A DNA stretch of 64,000 bases, taken from contig CACIKE010000002.1 of the NCBI GenBank assembly GCA_902587155.1, forward strand, positions 1-64,000, read 5' to 3'. Shown here piece by piece: positions 34,230-45,841 of this stretch. The translations under genes and the position numbers were made by a program. Every line of letters begins with the position of its first letter. The stretch's first letter is position 1. Source of the DNA: an uncultured Pelagibacteraceae bacterium. Its GTDB lineage: Bacteria; Pseudomonadota; Alphaproteobacteria; Pelagibacterales; Pelagibacteraceae. The notes beneath the pieces are model-generated. The model made no database searches. It saw nothing but the letters and a program-made list of their open reading frames with translations, and was not told the DNA's origin.

Positions 34230-35384
34230 ATGTCATCTAATATAAAAGTCTTGCAAGTTATACCAAAACTAGGTTATGGGGGTGCAGAAACTGGATGTTA
34301 TGATATTGCTCATTATTTACCAGAAAATGAGTGTAAGTCTTTTATAGTAACTAGCGGAGGAGAATTAACAAAATTCGTTGATAAAAAAAAAGTAAAACTA
34401 ATCAAACTTCCTGTAAATAGTAAAAACCCATTATTGATTTTAATAAACACAATTTTATTAATTGGGATAATTTTATTTTTTAAAATCTCAATTGTTCATG
34501 CAAGAAGTAGAGCGCCAGCCTGGTCCTGTTTATTTGCAACAAAGTTGACTAATAGAAAGTTTGTTACCACATTTCACGGAACTTATAATTTTAGCGGGAG
34601 GCTAAAAAAATTTTACAATTCTGTTATGGTAAGATCTGATTTGGTTATCGCAGGATCAAATTTTATTTTTTCTCATATTAAAGAAAATTATTCTGAATAT
34701 TTAAAAAACCAAAAAAAATTTTTAGTTATTTTTAGGGGAATAAATGTTGATTATTTTGACTCTTCTACAAAATTAGAAAATGATGAAAAAAACCTACTTC
34801 AAAAATGGAATATAAATGATGAAAAAAAAATAATTTTAATGCCAGGTAGACTTACTTCATGGAAAGGACAAGAATTATTTATTAAGGCAATTAATCTTGT
34901 TAAAATTGAATTAGGTTATGAAGCTTTTCATGCAGTTATACTTGGAAATGATCAAGGAAGAGATTTATATAAAAAAAAATTAATACGTCTTACAGAGCAA
35001 TACGGTTTAACAAATCAAATTAGATTTATAGATCATTGTGAGGATATGGCATTGGCTTATAAAATTTCTGATATAATTGTATCAGCCTCAATTGAACCAG
35101 AAGCTTTTGGAAGAGTAGCAGTAGAAGCACAATCTATGGAAAAATTAATTATTGCTAGTAATATTGGAGGATCTAATGAGACAATTATTGATGAAAAAAC
35201 AGGCTTTTTATTTAATTCAGGAGACGCAGATTCTTTAAGTAAAAAAATAATTCGTGCATTAACAATGGACGAAACATCTATAAATCTTATGGGTAAAGAA
35301 GGAAGAAACAATATAATAAAAAAATTTAATGTTGAAAAAATGTGTTTTTCTACATATTCAGAGTATAAAAAATTATTAAACTAA
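34230..35384 (+). CDS. GT4-family glycosyltransferase
   Basis: A 384-residue GT-B glycosyltransferase. N-terminal Gly-rich VIPKLGYGGAETGCYDIA is the acceptor-domain start of family 4; the donor domain has MPGRLTSWKGQELFIKAI and the phosphate/nucleotide-sugar motif EPEAFGRVAVEAQSME (EX7E). Such enzymes use nucleotide sugars to build surface glycans or glycolipids; donor and acceptor are not readable. Its TAA is followed directly by the thrS ATG, so it probably heads the translation-gene operon, an unexpected pairing. Confidence 0.88.
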   Translation: MSSNIKVLQVIPKLGYGGAETGCYDIAHYLPENECKSFIVTSGGELTKFVDKKKVKLIKLPVNSKNPLLILINTILLIGIILFFKISIVHARSRAPAWSCLFATKLTNRKFVTTFHGTYNFSGRLKKFYNSVMVRSDLVIAGSNFIFSHIKENYSEYLKNQKKFLVIFRGINVDYFDSSTKLENDEKNLLQKWNINDEKKIILMPGRLTSWKGQELFIKAINLVKIELGYEAFHAVILGNDQGRDLYKKKLIRLTEQYGLTNQIRFIDHCEDMALAYKISDIIVSASIEPEAFGRVAVEAQSMEKLIIASNIGGSNETIIDEKTGFLFNSGDADSLSKKIIRALTMDETSINLMGKEGRNNIIKKFNVEKMCFSTYSEYKKLLN

Positions 35385-37304
35385 ATGCCTACAATTACAT
35401 TACCAGATGGAAAAAATATTGAATTTTCCAAGGAAGTTACGGGTTTAGATGTTGCAGAAAAAATAAGCAAGTCATTATCAAAACAAGCATTGATAATGAG
35501 TGTCGATGGTGAGCTAAAAGATTTATATTATTCAATTAAAAAAGATTGTTTGGTAAAAATTTTTACTGCGAAAGACCCCGAAGGCCTTGAAGTTATAAGA
35601 CACGACGCTGCTCACATTATGGCGATGGCTGTTCAAGAATTATACCCTGGCACTCAAGTAACTATTGGACCAGTGATTGAAAATGGCTTCTACTATGATT
35701 TTGCTCGAAAAGAACCCTTTACAGAAGATGATCTTGAAAAAATAGAAAAAAGAATGTCAGAAATAATTGACAAAGATGTAAAAACAAGAAGAGAGGTTTG
35801 GAAAAGGGATAAAGCCATAAGTCATTTCAAAAAAATTGGTGAAAACTATAAAGCAGAAATAATAGAGAGTATTCCAGAGAGTGAGGAGCTAACCGTTTAT
35901 CATCATGGCGATACTTGGCATGACTTATGTAGAGGTCCACACTTAGTTTCTTCTGGAAAAATTGGCAAAGCATTTAAACTTACAAAAGTTGCTGGAGCAT
36001 ATTGGCGTGGGGATTCAAAAAATGAGATGTTACAAAGAATTTATGGAACTGGTTGGGCGTCTCAAAAAGACTTGGATGATTATTTAAAAAGAATTGAGGA
36101 AGCAGAAAAAAGAGATCATAGAAAACTCGGCAAAGAAATGGATCTATTTCATTTTAGAGAAGAGAGTCCAGGATCTGTTTTCTGGCACGAAAAAGGGTGG
36201 GCGCTGTTTCAAAAATTAATTAATTATATGCGAGCACGCCAAGATGCAGCAGGATATAAAGAAGTCAATACTCCAGAGGTATTAGATAGATTATTATGGG
36301 AAAAATCAGGACATTGGGAAAAATATGGTGAAAACATGTATACTTCTGAAACTCCTGACGAAAAAGTTTTTGCAATAAAACCCATGAACTGTCCGGGTCA
36401 TATACAAGTTTTTAATCAAGGTTTAAAAAGTTATAGAGATTTACCATTAAGAATAACAGAATTTGGCAAAGTACACAGATATGAACCTTCAGGTGCTTTG
36501 CATGGACTTCTAAGAGTAAGAGCTTTTACACAAGATGATGCACATATTTTTTGTTCGGAGGATCAAATTACTAGTGAGTGTTTAAATGTAACTAATTTAA
36601 TTTTAGATATTTATAAGGATTTAGGTTTTAAAAAAGTGGTTTTAAAATATGCTGATAGACCAGAAGTAAGAGTTGGCGAAGATAAAGTTTGGGATAAGGC
36701 TGAGGCATCATTATTAGAGGCGGTTAAAGCAACAAAATTAGAATACAGTATTAATAAGGGAGAAGGTGCTTTTTATGGTCCCAAAATAGAATTCGTATTA
36801 AGAGATGCTATTGGTAGAGATTGGCAATGTGGAACAGTACAAGTTGATTTGAACTTACCCGGAAGGCTAGATGCTACTTACATTGACAAAGATGGAACAA
36901 AAAAAGTTCCAGTGATGCTACATAGAGCATTGTTTGGATCACTTGAAAGATTTATTGGAATTTTAATTGAGAACTATGCTGGAAAGTTTCCATTTTGGAT
37001 ATCTCCATTACAAACTGTAGTAATTCCTATCTCAGAAGATTTTGAGGAATATGCGAGTAAAGTTTCAAAAAAAATAAAAGAAGCTGGTATGAGTTCAATA
37101 GTAGATTTAAAAAATCATAATTTGAACTATAAAATAAGAGAACATTCCCTTGCAAAAGTGCCTATTTTATTAATTTGTGGTAAAAAAGAAGTTGACAGTA
37201 ACTCCGTAACTATTAGAAGGTTGGATTCTAACAAACAAGAAAATATGGAATTAAATAAATTTTTAGAAACATTTTCTGCTTTAAATAAAGCATCCTCAAT
37301 TTAA
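35385..37304 (+). CDS. thrS: threonyl-tRNA synthetase
   Basis: Class II synthetase charging tRNA-Thr. The 639-residue protein has an N-terminal TGS domain (residues 1-60), the editing domain with [17 protein letters not shown] and [15 protein letters not shown], and the catalytic domain with [14 protein letters not shown] and KPMNCPGH, in which the Cys is a zinc ligand, plus the anticodon-binding domain at the C-terminus. Length is standard. It begins the classical series thrS-infC-rpmI-rplT-pheS-pheT. The following infC starts with GTG directly after the thrS TAA. Confidence 0.98.
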   Translation: MPTITLPDGKNIEFSKEVTGLDVAEKISKSLSKQALIMSVDGELKDLYYSIKKDCLVKIFTAKDPEGLEVIRHDAAHIMAMAVQELYPGTQVTIGPVIENGFYYDFARKEPFTEDDLEKIEKRMSEIIDKDVKTRREVWKRDKAISHFKKIGENYKAEIIESIPESEELTVYHHGDTWHDLCRGPHLVSSGKIGKAFKLTKVAGAYWRGDSKNEMLQRIYGTGWASQKDLDDYLKRIEEAEKRDHRKLGKEMDLFHFREESPGSVFWHEKGWALFQKLINYMRARQDAAGYKEVNTPEVLDRLLWEKSGHWEKYGENMYTSETPDEKVFAIKPMNCPGHIQVFNQGLKSYRDLPLRITEFGKVHRYEPSGALHGLLRVRAFTQDDAHIFCSEDQITSECLNVTNLILDIYKDLGFKKVVLKYADRPEVRVGEDKVWDKAEASLLEAVKATKLEYSINKGEGAFYGPKIEFVLRDAIGRDWQCGTVQVDLNLPGRLDATYIDKDGTKKVPVMLHRALFGSLERFIGILIENYAGKFPFWISPLQTVVIPISEDFEEYASKVSKKIKEAGMSSIVDLKNHNLNYKIREHSLAKVPILLICGKKEVDSNSVTIRRLDSNKQENMELNKFLETFSALNKASSI

Positions 37305-37850
37305 GTGGCAGATTTTAAGCAAAATTATTTTCAGAGAAGAACTAAAGATCGAGGTCCAAGATCTAATAATAGAATTTCGTCTCCAGAAGTTCAAGTGATC
37401 GCTAGTGATGGAGAAAATTTGGGAACACTAAATACTAATGAGGCTATCTCTATGGCCAAGGATCAAGGTTTGGATTTAATTGAAATAGCTCCAAATGCAA
37501 ATCCACCAGTTTGCAAAATCATGGATATGGGAAAATATAAGTATGACGCGCAAAAAAAAGCAAACCTCGCCAAAAAAAAACAAAAAATAATTGCATTAAA
37601 AGAAATTAAAATGAGGCCTGTAACTGAGATTCATGATTATGAGTTCAAGGTAAAAAATGCAAAAAAATTCATTGCTAAAGGTGATAAAGTAAAATTTACA
37701 ATAAGATTCAAAGGAAGAGAACTTCAGCACTCTCATTTAGGTAATGAGTTAATGACTAAGATCAAAGAGGACATGAAGGAAATTGGTAAGGTAGAATTAC
37801 ATCCGAAGTTCGATGGAAAGCAAATGATAATGGTAATTCAGCCTTTATAA
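37305..37850 (+). CDS. infC: translation initiation factor IF-3
   Basis: Binds the 30S subunit, prevents 50S joining and checks the start codon. The 181-residue protein has NNRISSPEVQVIASDGENLG, the linker IAPNANPPVCKIMDMGKYKY and the C-terminal domain EIKMRPVTEIHDYEFKVKNAKKF, all diagnostic. The start is GTG (37305-37307), immediately after the thrS stop. In E. coli infC uses AUU for autoregulation by IF-3; a non-AUG start here is in keeping with that theme, though GTG itself is not discriminated in the same way. Confidence 0.97.
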   Translation: MADFKQNYFQRRTKDRGPRSNNRISSPEVQVIASDGENLGTLNTNEAISMAKDQGLDLIEIAPNANPPVCKIMDMGKYKYDAQKKANLAKKKQKIIALKEIKMRPVTEIHDYEFKVKNAKKFIAKGDKVKFTIRFKGRELQHSHLGNELMTKIKEDMKEIGKVELHPKFDGKQMIMVIQPL

Positions 37851-37903
37851 GCTTTAATAGTAGTTGTAAATTAATAACATTCTTTGTATAAACTCGCAAA
37901 ATT

Positions 37904-38110
37904 ATGCCAAAACTAAAAACAAAAAGCTCTGCAAAAAAAAGGTTCAAAATATCTGCAAAAGGTAAAGTTATAATGGCCCAAGCTGGCAAAAGACATGGCA
38001 TGATAAAACGAACAAATTCTCAAATAAGAAAATTAAGAGGTACTACAACTATGTCGAAACAAGACGGTAAAATTGTGAAGTCGTATATGCCTTACAGTTT
38101 AAGAGGTTAA
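37904..38110 (+). CDS. rpmI: 50S ribosomal protein L35
   Basis: A 68-residue basic protein starting [20 protein letters not shown], the standard L35 N-terminus, with AGKRHGM in the middle and [11 protein letters not shown] at the end. It lies in the canonical infC-rpmI-rplT order, one base before rplT. The 53 bases after infC show no obvious attenuator stem. Confidence 0.97.
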   Translation: MPKLKTKSSAKKRFKISAKGKVIMAQAGKRHGMIKRTNSQIRKLRGTTTMSKQDGKIVKSYMPYSLRG

Positions 38111-38111
38111 T

Positions 38112-38468
38112 ATGGCAAGGGTTAAAAGAGGTGTAACTAGTAGAGCAAAACATAAAAAAGTTTTAAAAGCTGTTAAAGGTCAATGGGGCAGAAGAAAAAA
38201 TACTATTAGAGTTGCAAAGCAAGCTATGGAAAAAGCTATGCAATATGCATACAGAGATCGAAGAAATAAAAAAAGAGATTTTAAATCACTGTGGATACAA
38301 AGGATAAATGCTGGGGTTAGAGCAGAAGGTTTGACATATTCTAAGTTTATTAATGGATTAAATAAATGTGGAATAAAAATTGATAGAAAAATTCTAGCTG
38401 AGATAGCCTATGATAGTCCAGAAGCCTTTAAAACTATCGTTCAAAAAGCTCAATCAGCTTTAAATTAA
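38112..38468 (+). CDS. rplT: 50S ribosomal protein L20
   Basis: A 118-residue 23S rRNA-binding assembly protein, with the signature start [19 protein letters not shown] and the central [22 protein letters not shown] that define L20. In E. coli L20 represses its own operon by binding the rpmI leader; no comparable structure is visible here. It ends 43 bases before pheS. Confidence 0.98.
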   Translation: MARVKRGVTSRAKHKKVLKAVKGQWGRRKNTIRVAKQAMEKAMQYAYRDRRNKKRDFKSLWIQRINAGVRAEGLTYSKFINGLNKCGIKIDRKILAEIAYDSPEAFKTIVQKAQSALN

Positions 38469-38511
38469 TCTTCGCTATTGTTTTATTTCTCTGAAGAAAT
38501 AATCTGTAAAA

Positions 38512-39579
38512 ATGTCAGATCTTAAAAAAATAAAAGATGAATTTCTCTCAAAACTTAGTGGAAAATTAGATATTTCAAAAATAAACCAAATTAAATCTGA
38601 TTTATTTGGTAAAAGTGGATTAATTTCAACTCAATTTAAAAAGATTGGAACAATTGCAGTATCAGAGAGAAAAAAATTTGCCTCTGACTTAAATATAATT
38701 AAAGATGAACTACAGGATTTAATAAATTCAAAAACAAATGAACTTGAAAGTGTTGAAATTAACAAGAAATTAGAAAAAGAAAAAATTGATATTACATTAC
38801 CTGAAAGATCATTTAATCGAGGAAAAATTCATCCAGTCTCACAAACGATCGATGAAATATCATCAATTTTTTCCGAAATAGGTTTTAGTGTTGAAGAAGG
38901 ACCAGACGTCGAGAATGAATATAATAATTTTACAGCGCTCAATACACCAGAAAATCATCCTGCTAGAGATATGCATGATACTTTCTATCTGGATGAAAAA
39001 AAGCAGAGACTATTAAGAACTCATACTTCTCCAGTTCAAATTAGAACTATGTTGAAAGATAAGCCACCATTTAAAATTATTGCACCTGGAAGAACTTACA
39101 GGTCAGATAGTGACCAAACTCACTCACCAATGTTTCATCAAGTTGAAGGACTGCATATAGATAAGAATATAAACATGGGTCATTTAAAAGGATGTTTAAA
39201 TTACTTTATTAAAGAGTTCTTTGAAGTAGATAAAATTAAGATGAGATTTAGACCTAGCCATTTTCCTTTTACAGAACCATCTGCTGAAGTTGATATTGGA
39301 TACGAGATAAAAGATGGAAAAATTATAATAGGAGAAGGTAAGCAATGGTTAGAGATTTTAGGGTGTGGAATGGTCCATCCAAATGTTTTAAGAAATGTTG
39401 AAGTTGACCCCACAAAGTTTCAGGGATACGCATTTGGTATTGGGATTGATAGACTTGCTATGCTAAAATATGGAATCAATGACTTGAGAGCTTTTTTTGA
39501 TTGTGATTATAGATGGCTAAATCATTTTGGATTTGATCCATTGGATGTACCTACGAATTATAGAGGCCTAAGTCGATGA
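38512..39579 (+). CDS. pheS: phenylalanyl-tRNA synthetase alpha subunit
   Basis: Class II catalytic subunit of the alpha2beta2 enzyme. The 355-residue protein has an N-terminal coiled coil (residues 1-90), motif 1 [14 protein letters not shown], motif 2 region [13 protein letters not shown]...[23 protein letters not shown] and motif 3 [13 protein letters not shown]. Its TGA overlaps the pheT ATG by four bases, as expected for equimolar subunits. Confidence 0.98.
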   Translation: MSDLKKIKDEFLSKLSGKLDISKINQIKSDLFGKSGLISTQFKKIGTIAVSERKKFASDLNIIKDELQDLINSKTNELESVEINKKLEKEKIDITLPERSFNRGKIHPVSQTIDEISSIFSEIGFSVEEGPDVENEYNNFTALNTPENHPARDMHDTFYLDEKKQRLLRTHTSPVQIRTMLKDKPPFKIIAPGRTYRSDSDQTHSPMFHQVEGLHIDKNINMGHLKGCLNYFIKEFFEVDKIKMRFRPSHFPFTEPSAEVDIGYEIKDGKIIIGEGKQWLEILGCGMVHPNVLRNVEVDPTKFQGYAFGIGIDRLAMLKYGINDLRAFFDCDYRWLNHFGFDPLDVPTNYRGLSR

Positions 39580-41981
39580 TAATAACATTTGATTGGTTAA
39601 AAGATCATCTGAAGACAAATCTGAAAGAAAAAAATCTTCTAGAACAACTTACCAACATAGGTCTTGAGGTAGAGAGTGTAAAAAGTCTTTCCACTGATAA
39701 TGAGTTATTTAAAATAGCTGAAATCATAAAAACTGAAAAACATCCAAATGCGGATCGACTAAAAGTTTGCGATGTAAATATTGGAAACAATGAAATTAAA
39801 AAAGTTGTATGTGGTGCAGAAAATGCAAAAGAGGGACTACTTACTATATATGCACCTCCAGGTGCAATTATCCCCAAAACCAAGACAAAATTAGAAGTCG
39901 CTAAAATAAGGGGTGTTACTTCTTATGGAATGCTTTGTTCTGAGTCTGAATTAGATTTGTCCAATGAAAGTGATGGGATTACTGAATTATCTGAGGAATA
40001 TAAAAAAAATATAGGTAAAAGTTATTTTTCAAAATCAAAAAAAAAGCTTATTGATTTATCTATAACACCTAATAGACCAGACTGTCTTGGAATTAGAGGA
40101 ATTGCTAGAGATCTGGCTGCATCAGGTTTTGGAAAATTAGTAGATTTAGGGGAAAAAAAAATTCATTCAAAAAATAGACACTCCTTAAAAGTAAAAATTA
40201 ATAAGGAAAGAGGCCAAGGATGTACCACGTTTGGAAGCTGTTTAATAACAAATGTGAAAAATTCTGAAAGTCCTAAATGGCTTAAAGATAAGTTAATGTC
40301 TATTGGTCAAAAACCAATCTCAGCAATAGTTGACATTACAAATTATGTTATGTTTGATATTAATCGACCATTACATGCTTATGATGCTAATAAAATTGAA
40401 AAGGGTATAATTGTTCGAAATTCTAAGTCTGGAGAAGAGTTTAAAGCACTTGATAATAAAACTTATAAACTGGAGAGTGGCATGTGTGTTATTAGCGATA
40501 ATAATGGTGTTTTAGGACTTGGAGGAATTATTGGTGGTACAAGATCTGGTACAGAATTTAATACAAAAAATATATTACTTGAGTCAGCTTATTTTGAACC
40601 AGAATCAATAAGAAATACAGCAAAAAAATTAAATCTTGATACCGATGCAAAGTTTAGATTCGAAAGAGGTATAGATCCTTTATCAATCGAAGATGGGTTA
40701 AATAAAGCTGCAAAATTGATAAAAGAGATTTGTGGTGGTGAAATTAGCAAAATTGACATTCAAAAAATAGAAACTTACAAAACAAAAAAAATTAAATTTG
40801 ACCCAAATATTTTTGAAAAAATATCTGGTTTTAAAATTTCTTTAAAAGAAATGATTAAAATTTTAAAGGATCTTGGTTTTGAAGTAAAAAAGGACAAGAA
40901 AAGACTGGAATTAACTGTTCCTTCATGGAGACCAGATATTTCACAGGAAGTAGATATCGTTGAGGAGTTGGTTAGAATAAGTGGTTATGAAAAGATAAAG
41001 TATATAGAGCCAATTAAACAAAGAAAAAAATCTACTTTAAATAAATATCAGAAATTATTTCATTTTTTACAAAGATCAGTTGCATCCAAAGGGTATCTAG
41101 AAGCAATCACCTGGTCGTTTACAGACAAACGTTATAATGATCATTTTAGAGACACAAAAAAAGAGATAAAAATTATTAATCCAATTAGTTCAGAATTAGG
41201 AGTTTTAAGGAATTCAATTTTTTCAAATTTAATAATGTATATTAAAAAAAATCTTGATAGAGGTTTTAAAGATTTATCATTATTTGAAATAGGTCCTATT
41301 TTTAATGGATCAAATCCTGGTGAGCAAAATACGGTAATTTGTGGATTGTCAGCAGGTAAAAAATCAAGATTGTCTTGGATTGAAAAAGACAGAAATATAG
41401 ACGTATTTGATGTGAAAAGAGATGTAGTCCAAACTTTAGTTGAAGCAGGTTATGACTCTAAGAAATTTTTTATCGATAGCGAAACGCCTAATTATTATCA
41501 TCCCGGAAAATCAGGAAGATTATTTTTAAATAATGGAAAAAATCAAATAGCAGCATATTTTGGAGAAATTCACCCAAATATTTTAAAACAGGTTGATATG
41601 AAAACGGAGTCTTTAGTTGGTTTTGAAATATTTATGGATAACTTAAAATTACCAGAAAAAACTCTGAGAGATTTAAAAGAAAAATTTTCATTTTCAGATT
41701 ATCAGAAATCTGAGCGAGATTTTGCATTTATTGTTAACAAAGATGTGAATGCCCAAGATTTAATAGATTCTATTTTAAGAGCAGATGAAAGCTTAATTAA
41801 AAATGTTAAAGTTTTTGATGTTTACGAAGGTGATAATATTCCTGAGAATCAGAAATCAATAGCAATCAGTGTAACAATACAATCGTCTCAAAGAACCTTA
41901 AATGAGAATGATTTAGAAAAAATTAATAATTTGATAGTCAAAACAGTTGAAAATAACACTGGCGCTAAAATTAGATCTTAA
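39576..41981 (+). CDS. pheT: phenylalanyl-tRNA synthetase beta subunit
   Basis: The 801-residue subunit with the OB-fold tRNA-binding domain (about residues 40-150: [25 protein letters not shown]), the editing B3/B4 domain ([37 protein letters not shown]), the inactive catalytic-like domain (FEIGPIF) and the C-terminal RRM-like anticodon domain ([15 protein letters not shown]). Length is typical. Overlaps pheS by ATGA; lepA begins six bases downstream. Confidence 0.98.
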   Translation: MIITFDWLKDHLKTNLKEKNLLEQLTNIGLEVESVKSLSTDNELFKIAEIIKTEKHPNADRLKVCDVNIGNNEIKKVVCGAENAKEGLLTIYAPPGAIIPKTKTKLEVAKIRGVTSYGMLCSESELDLSNESDGITELSEEYKKNIGKSYFSKSKKKLIDLSITPNRPDCLGIRGIARDLAASGFGKLVDLGEKKIHSKNRHSLKVKINKERGQGCTTFGSCLITNVKNSESPKWLKDKLMSIGQKPISAIVDITNYVMFDINRPLHAYDANKIEKGIIVRNSKSGEEFKALDNKTYKLESGMCVISDNNGVLGLGGIIGGTRSGTEFNTKNILLESAYFEPESIRNTAKKLNLDTDAKFRFERGIDPLSIEDGLNKAAKLIKEICGGEISKIDIQKIETYKTKKIKFDPNIFEKISGFKISLKEMIKILKDLGFEVKKDKKRLELTVPSWRPDISQEVDIVEELVRISGYEKIKYIEPIKQRKKSTLNKYQKLFHFLQRSVASKGYLEAITWSFTDKRYNDHFRDTKKEIKIINPISSELGVLRNSIFSNLIMYIKKNLDRGFKDLSLFEIGPIFNGSNPGEQNTVICGLSAGKKSRLSWIEKDRNIDVFDVKRDVVQTLVEAGYDSKKFFIDSETPNYYHPGKSGRLFLNNGKNQIAAYFGEIHPNILKQVDMKTESLVGFEIFMDNLKLPEKTLRDLKEKFSFSDYQKSERDFAFIVNKDVNAQDLIDSILRADESLIKNVKVFDVYEGDNIPENQKSIAISVTIQSSQRTLNENDLEKINNLIVKTVENNTGAKIRS

Positions 41982-41987
41982 ATCCTA

Positions 41988-43796
41988 ATGAACAATATCG
42001 ATAATATAAGAAATTTTTCAATTATTGCCCACATTGACCATGGTAAATCAACAATAGCAGACAGAATTATTCATAAATGTGGTGGTTTGACAGAGAGAGA
42101 AATGAAATCTCAAGTTTTAGATTCAATGGATATTGAAAGGGAAAGAGGGATTACAATTAAAGCTCAAACTGTTAAATTAAACTACAAAGCAAAAAACGGT
42201 AAAGATTATATATTAAATATAATAGATACCCCTGGGCATGTCGATTTTAGTTATGAAGTTAGCAGATCTCTATACGCATGTGAAGGTTCTATACTTATTG
42301 TTGACAGTACACAGGGCGTCGAAGCGCAAACCTTAGCTAATGTTTATCAAGCTCTTGATATAAATCATGAAATTATTCCAGTTTTAAATAAAATTGATTT
42401 ACCAGCATCAGATTTAGATAGAACTAGTAAACAGATTGAGGATGTAATTGGTATTGATACAGAAAATGCTATTCCATGCTCAGGAAAAACTGGAGAAGGT
42501 ATTGATGAAATATTAGAACAAATAATCAATCAATTACCTGGACCAAAAGGTAACTTAGAGCGAGATTTAAAATGTCTATTAGTAGACAGTTGGTACGATA
42601 CATACCTTGGAGTGGTAATATTAGTAAGAGTGATTGATGGTAAGATCACTAAAAATATGAAAATCAAAATGCTCTCAACTAACCAGGATTACGTAGTTGA
42701 AAAAGTTGGTGTATTTACACCTAAACCAAAAGATATAAATGAATTAAATGCTGGTGAGATTGGTTTTATTACAACAGGAATAAAGATTTTATCAGAAACA
42801 AAAGTTGGAGATACTATCTGTGATGCTACAAAACCTGCTGTTGAGGCATTACCTGGATTTAAACCTAGCAAACCTGTGGTATTTTGTGGTTTATTTCCTG
42901 TAGATAGTTCAGAATATCAAAAGCTAAAGGATGGTTTAGCCAAATTACAGTTAAATGATGCAAGTTTTTCATACGAGGCTGAGTCATCATCTGCTTTGGG
43001 TTTAGGTTTCAGATGTGGATTTTTAGGATTACTTCACCTTGAAATAATTACAGAAAGACTTGAAAGAGAATTTGATGTTAATTTACTTACAACTACTCCT
43101 GGAGTCGTTTACAAGGTGCATTTAAACAAAGGTGAAATAATTGATTTGCAAAATCCTTCAAGTCTTCCAGATCCTACATTTATAAAATTTATTGAGGAAC
43201 CTTGGATAAAGGCAACTATAATTACTCCTGATAAATATTTGGGATCAATTATAAAACTATGCCAGGATAAAAGAGGCATTCAAACTAATCTAAGTTATTC
43301 AGGTAATAGAGCAGTATTAACCTACGAACTTCCTTTAAATGAAGTAGTATTTGATTTCAATGATCGAATTAAATCTATGACAAGCGGTTATGCAAGTTTT
43401 GATTATGAAATTATCGCACATAGAGAGGGTGATTTAGTAAAGTTAGGCATTTTAGTCAATAGTGAACCAGTAGATGCTCTTGCAATGATGATACACAAGG
43501 ACTTTGCTCAAAGGACTGGAAGAGAAGTTTGTGAAAAATTGAAAGACTTAATACCTCGACATAATTTTATGATACCCATCCAAGCTGCTATTGGAGGTAA
43601 AATTATTGCAAGAGAAACTATAAAGGGCTTTAAAAAAGATGTTTTGACAAAAATCCATGGAGGGGGAGCGACTGATAGAAAAAGAAAACTTTTAGAAAAG
43701 CAAAAAAAGGGGAAAGCAAGGTCTAAACAATTTGGTCGAGTTGAAATTCCACAAGAAGCTTTTATTGGAGTTTTAAAAATTAGTAAGAATGATTAA
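41988..43796 (+). CDS. lepA: elongation factor 4 (LepA)
   Basis: Ribosome-dependent GTPase that acts in translation under stress or during initiation. The 602-residue protein starts [21 protein letters not shown] (G1), has [16 protein letters not shown] (G3) and NKIDLP (G4), and ends in the LepA-specific C-terminal domain ([26 protein letters not shown]). It closes the translation block. The next gene, on the minus strand, ends two bases away and begins the surface-glycan island. Confidence 0.97.
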   Translation: MNNIDNIRNFSIIAHIDHGKSTIADRIIHKCGGLTEREMKSQVLDSMDIERERGITIKAQTVKLNYKAKNGKDYILNIIDTPGHVDFSYEVSRSLYACEGSILIVDSTQGVEAQTLANVYQALDINHEIIPVLNKIDLPASDLDRTSKQIEDVIGIDTENAIPCSGKTGEGIDEILEQIINQLPGPKGNLERDLKCLLVDSWYDTYLGVVILVRVIDGKITKNMKIKMLSTNQDYVVEKVGVFTPKPKDINELNAGEIGFITTGIKILSETKVGDTICDATKPAVEALPGFKPSKPVVFCGLFPVDSSEYQKLKDGLAKLQLNDASFSYEAESSSALGLGFRCGFLGLLHLEIITERLEREFDVNLLTTTPGVVYKVHLNKGEIIDLQNPSSLPDPTFIKFIEEPWIKATIITPDKYLGSIIKLCQDKRGIQTNLSYSGNRAVLTYELPLNEVVFDFNDRIKSMTSGYASFDYEIIAHREGDLVKLGILVNSEPVDALAMMIHKDFAQRTGREVCEKLKDLIPRHNFMIPIQAAIGGKIIARETIKGFKKDVLTKIHGGGATDRKRKLLEKQKKGKARSKQFGRVEIPQEAFIGVLKISKND

Positions 43797-43797
43797 T

Positions 43798-44958
43798 TCA
43801 TTCTAAAAACTTCGTTATCTTTCTCAGTATAAACTTTATTTGGTTTTTACTTAATTCAGGATAAATAGGGAGTCTTATAATTTTACCCCATATATTATTA
43901 GTCACTTTCATATCTCCACTCTTAAACTTTTTGCCAAATAAAGAAGAGTGCAAGGGTACATAATGAAAAGTAGCAGGTATTTTATTCTTTTGAAGATATT
44001 CTCTAAATTTTTGGGCAAAAATCAAAGATTTTATTTTCAGAATAAATAAATGATAAGAATTTTTATGATCTTTGTTCTCATTATCAAGAATTGAAATTTG
44101 ATCATTATTTAATTTTGAAAAAAAATTTTTATAAGTTAGCCAAATAGTCCTCCTTTTTTTAGAAATTATTTTTTCCTTTTTCAGCTGAGAGAAAATCAAG
44201 GCTGATACTATTTCCGTAGCTCTAAATTCAGATCCAATATCTACCCATGAATAATACTTTTTTGATTTTGTTTTTCTTGGTTTTTCTCGAATAAATTGTT
44301 TTTTGTAATCTTTTAAAAAACTGGATCTATCTGTTCCTTTATCTAATAAATTATCAATTCTTCTTAAAAATTTCTTGTTGTTAATTGATATAGCACCACC
44401 TTGAGATCCAACTAAATTTTTTGTTTCATGAAAACTGAAAACTCCTATGTCACCAATCGTACCAGCGAACTTATTCTTATATTTTGCCAGAAAAGAGTGC
44501 GCTGCATCTTCAATTAAATATAATTTATATTTTTTTTTAAGTTTAATAATTTTATTAAGATTCATGCATTTTCCACCATAGTGAACAACTATTATTGCTT
44601 TAGTTTTTTTTGTGATCATTTTTTCAATCTGATCACTATCTATGCACATATCGTTAGCTTTAATATCGATAAAAACAGGTTTCGCCCCTCTCAAAGCAAC
44701 ACAATTTGCAGTAGATGTAAATGTGTATGATGGCATGATTACCTCATCGCCAGGTTTAAGATCAATGAGCAAACAAGAGAGTTCTAAAGCATCTGAACAA
44801 CTTTGAGTTAGAGCAATATATTTTGATTTCAATCTTTTTTTAATAATTTTTTCTGAGAGGTTTTGATAAAAACCGTCTGTTAATACACCAGATTTTAAAA
44901 CTTTTTGAATTTCTTTAATCTCGAGATTTGTTATAAATGGTTTTGAAAAATAGATCAT
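43798..44958 (-). CDS. dTDP-4-amino-4,6-dideoxygalactose transaminase (WecE/RffA type)
   Basis: PLP aminotransferase of the DegT/DnrJ/EryC1 family making a dTDP-4-amino-4,6-dideoxyhexose for surface glycans. The PLP lysine is in FSFHETKNLVG; the WecE-specific region follows: LDKGTDRSSFL, then YSWVDIGSEFRATEIVSA and ATFHYVPLHSS. I start at the ATG at 44958 (386 residues), which overlaps the upstream GT17 stop as ATGA; a frame start at 44970 exists. It is the last gene of a two-gene minus-strand unit. No dTDP-glucose synthesis genes lie in the window, so the precursor must come from elsewhere. Confidence 0.87.
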   Translation of the reverse strand: MIYFSKPFITNLEIKEIQKVLKSGVLTDGFYQNLSEKIIKKRLKSKYIALTQSCSDALELSCLLIDLKPGDEVIMPSYTFTSTANCVALRGAKPVFIDIKANDMCIDSDQIEKMITKKTKAIIVVHYGGKCMNLNKIIKLKKKYKLYLIEDAAHSFLAKYKNKFAGTIGDIGVFSFHETKNLVGSQGGAISINNKKFLRRIDNLLDKGTDRSSFLKDYKKQFIREKPRKTKSKKYYSWVDIGSEFRATEIVSALIFSQLKKEKIISKKRRTIWLTYKNFFSKLNNDQISILDNENKDHKNSYHLFILKIKSLIFAQKFREYLQKNKIPATFHYVPLHSSLFGKKFKSGDMKVTNNIWGKIIRLPIYPELSKNQIKFILRKITKFLE

Positions 44959-45791
44959 TTTAATATCCATTCTGAGTAATAATCTTGATTTTTAATTAAA
45001 TATTCTGGAAAGCTTTCATCAATATTCACTCTTTTTAATCTATTTGACCTGTCAAACGGATCAATTAGATTGTTCATTCTATATTCAATCTTTTTAATTT
45101 GAGTAAAAGTCAATCTATTAAATTCATTATGTTCAGAAGATTTAATTTTTTTCGCTATATTTTCCGCATTCATGAGATAAGTAAAATGCCAACCACCATT
45201 TTTTATTAGTTGAATATTTTTTTCTTTCCAAAATTTCCAGAAAGGTGCCTTTGAATTTTTTGTTTTTAAAGATCTAAAAGTAGAAAATTTTTTCAAACTT
45301 TTTTTTTTACATATTCGTGATCCCGGCCACTCATTTCCATTAAATTCATCTTTATTTTGAATATTAAATTTATAGTAATATAAATTTTGTAAAAAAATTG
45401 CATATTTAAAATTTTCGCAGTTATAATCTTTAATTACGTTAGGATTTGGTATTTCATCCTCATCTGAAATCATAATAAAATCCTCATCCTCAGCTTCTTT
45501 AACACCATTTATAAGCTTATCTATTTGGAAATTATATAAAGGGTATTTATCAAATATTTTACTTTTATTTTCAGGCATATCATCTACTACAATGTACTCA
45601 ATTTTATCTCTAAATTTATCAAATCTTTTCAAGTCAAAGATAAGTTCTTTCTTTTCACCAGAATGAGATTTTGTAGCCTCGCAAACAACAAATTTGTCGA
45701 CTATATTTGAAAGAGTATGAAGTCTTAACTCAAATAATAAATTGCTTTGGTAAAAAGGGATACAATCATAAAGTTTTTGATTTTTGATCAT
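44955..45791 (-). CDS. GT17-family glycosyltransferase
   Basis: A 278-residue protein matching glycosyltransferase family 17 (relatives of the eukaryotic beta-1,4-mannosyl-glycoprotein GlcNAc transferase): YDCIPFYQSNLLFELRLHTL at the start, KFVVCEATKSHSGEKKEL, and the acid-rich metal site MISDEDEIPNP. Bacterial GT17 proteins occur in LPS and capsule clusters. The donor and acceptor are not known. Transcribed divergently from the methyltransferase at 45842 with a 50-base gap, and overlapping the WecE-like gene by ATGA. Confidence 0.85.
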   Translation of the reverse strand: MIKNQKLYDCIPFYQSNLLFELRLHTLSNIVDKFVVCEATKSHSGEKKELIFDLKRFDKFRDKIEYIVVDDMPENKSKIFDKYPLYNFQIDKLINGVKEAEDEDFIMISDEDEIPNPNVIKDYNCENFKYAIFLQNLYYYKFNIQNKDEFNGNEWPGSRICKKKSLKKFSTFRSLKTKNSKAPFWKFWKEKNIQLIKNGGWHFTYLMNAENIAKKIKSSEHNEFNRLTFTQIKKIEYRMNNLIDPFDRSNRLKRVNIDESFPEYLIKNQDYYSEWILK

Positions 45792-45841
45792 TTAAATATA
45801 TTTGATATCAATACTACTATAGAATTCAAACAATAAAATAT

